NCBI GenBank assembly: GCA_963805795.1
Contig: CAWDVG010000002.1
Coordinates: 186,001-250,000, forward strand
Reading direction: 5' to 3'
DNA from: CAWARU01 sp963805795
Lineage (GTDB): Bacteria; Pseudomonadota; Gammaproteobacteria; UBA6186; Azoamicaceae
DNA: 64,000 bases
Shown here one piece after another: positions 63,316 through 64,000 of this stretch. The notes beneath the pieces were generated by a model. The model was not told where the DNA came from and made no database searches. It saw only the letters and a list, made by a program, of their open reading frames with translations. Every line of letters begins with the position of its first letter. Position 1 is the stretch's first letter. The position numbers and the translations under genes are program-made.

Positions 63316-63531
63316 TTATTGTTTAGTATTGTCTGTTTCTGGGGCCTTTTCTAGTAAATTCCCTGCAGCGATTTCACGTAAGGCTACAACCGTAGCTTTA
63401 TCGTTTTCCCAGGGGACGGTTGCTTCTGCTCCCCCTAGGGCCAGCTGTCTTGCCCTTTTGGCAGCCAGTAAGACCAATTTAAAACGGTTGTTTAATTTAT
63501 CTAAGCAGTCTTGAATGGTAATACGTGCCAT
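63316..63531 (-). CDS. rpoZ: RNA polymerase omega subunit
   Basis: 71 residues from ATG 63531, with GGAG 9 nt upstream; a frame to 63546 is not needed. ARITIQDCLDKLNNRFKLVL, AAKRARQL and the DKATVVALREIAAGN region are characteristic. Omega helps assemble RNA polymerase and forms part of a ppGpp site, consistent with its place before spoT. The short C-terminal tail is acidic. Confidence 0.96.
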   Translation of the reverse strand: MARITIQDCLDKLNNRFKLVLLAAKRARQLALGGAEATVPWENDKATVVALREIAAGNLLEKAPETDNTKQ

Positions 63532-63554
63532 AATGATAAGCTCCAAAAATCAGG

Positions 63555-63686
63555 ATATATACCCTTCGCCTTTCAAGCTGCAATTCTGTTGCCTGTTCGG
63601 TTTGTAGCGAGGATACAAATTTGTATGCTCCGCTGCTCATTTTCGCCGGCGCATCAAAGCAACTTAAAAATGCTTTGGATATATAT
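63555..63686. repeat. Palindromic intergenic repeat, copy 2
   Basis: Same element as at 3919-4046: arms 63555-63581 (ATATATACCCTTCGCCTTTC and the next bases) and 63659-63686 (GCAACTTAAAAATGCTTTGG then ATATATAT), with a core that shares TTTGTATGCT and GCGCC-like segments with copy 1. It lies in the gap between gmk and rpoZ, 23 nt before the rpoZ start. About 132 bp, non-coding. Confidence 0.85.
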
Positions 63687-63759
63687 TCAAGTAGAATAAA
63701 ATTAACTTCTTAGGTTACCTGAATGTTTGTAAAAATGCAAGGAACAAAAAATTAGTTTA

Positions 63760-64000
63760 TCAACTAAGTAATTTCTGAATAATCGGTTCCAATTCGACAC
63801 TTTGACGCCTTACCCGTAACCGAAGGCAGCGAATAATGGTAAGCATATCCTCTAGCGCATCTTCAAAGCGATCATTACATACCAGAAAATCATACTCCGG
63901 ATAATGCGATATTTGCTCTTTAGCTTCTTGCATACGTTGTTCAACAAGAACAGGATTATCCGGATGACGTTTTTGTAACCGTTCAAGAAGCGCATCTGTA
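63760..64000 (-). CDS. gmk: Guanylate kinase, C-terminal part, cut by window edge
   Basis: The last 80 codons of GMP kinase are seen; the P-loop N-terminus is beyond the right edge. Recognised from VEQRMQEAKEQISHYPEYDF, LVCNDRFEDALEDMLTIIRC and a basic C-terminal helix, aligned with the Gmk lid and end. The stop is TGA at 63762-63760. It is followed by repeat copy 2 and rpoZ, the common gmk-rpoZ-spoT order. Confidence 0.92.
   Translation of the reverse strand, partial: TDALLERLQKRHPDNPVLVEQRMQEAKEQISHYPEYDFLVCNDRFEDALEDMLTIIRCLRLRVRRQSVELEPIIQKLLS

Noticed and set aside
63272..63514. 80-codon plus-strand ORF opposite rpoZ
   Set aside because: Antisense to a conserved gene; no support.

Overview
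This 64 kb window comes from an AT-rich gammaproteobacterium with conserved housekeeping blocks (LPS core, ftsN-hslVU, hemCDXY, mutY-yggX, znuABC, gmk-rpoZ-spoT). Between these blocks lie large, low-complexity, coiled-coil and ankyrin proteins of the kind made by host-associated Legionellales-like bacteria. An intracellular, amoeba-associated member of that group (Candidatus Berkiella or a relative) would fit, but this is an inference from gene content; no rRNA or other decisive marker is present. I see no insertion sequence, prophage or CRISPR array. Gene remnants and small palindromic intergenic elements are common.

Layout. 1-2400: 3' part of a large unknown protein with a HicA-like C-terminus. 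2439-8645 (minus strand): LPS inner-core operon, read zf-CHCC protein, waaF, waaC, waaL-like ligase, GT2 glycosyltransferase, hldE. Two of its gaps are filled by palindromic elements. 8956-11849: small Lys-rich protein and an 820-residue ankyrin protein. 12138-14602: MHS/ProP-type transporter and a lysine-2,3-aminomutase-like radical SAM enzyme. 14643-21319: accessory block with a frame-disrupted gene, a DUF4143 ATPase, a class 3 lipase-like protein with an out-of-frame tail and a frame-disrupted outer-membrane barrel. 21574-24449: ftsN-like, hslV, hslU. 24498-25472: autotransporter-type barrel. 25592-29710: hemC, hemD, hemX, hemY. 29702-32406: esterase, DUF488 remnant, mutY, yggX, tRNA-Phe. 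32468-43837: accessory block with an ankyrin protein, an 1850-residue FHA-repeat protein, a coiled-coil protein, remnants of a LuxR regulator and an Rpn nuclease, and a GT-B-like protein. 43841-49347: ubiA, an FG-GAP-like protein and a REC-PAS-GAF-GGDEF-EAL protein. 49477-52143: znuB and znuC, divergent from znuA. 52157-55895: coiled-coil protein, second DUF4143 ATPase, exported protein. 55936-64000 (minus strand): gmk, rpoZ, spoT, M20 hydrolase, astA, astD, astB.

How genes work together. The LPS block makes ADP-heptose, adds core heptoses and ligates O-antigen. HemC/D/X/Y carry out tetrapyrrole synthesis. ZnuABC imports zinc. AstA, AstB and AstD degrade arginine by the succinyl pathway and sit 17 nt downstream of the (p)ppGpp enzyme gene spoT. 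An M20 hydrolase stands where the M14 enzyme AstE would be expected; AstC and AstE are not in the window.

A recurrent oddity is apparent single-base frameshifts, some in short homopolymers (near 14915, 15173, 20028, 20760 and 63241). One lies in the normally conserved gene spoT, so sequence error must be excluded before these genes are called pseudogenes.
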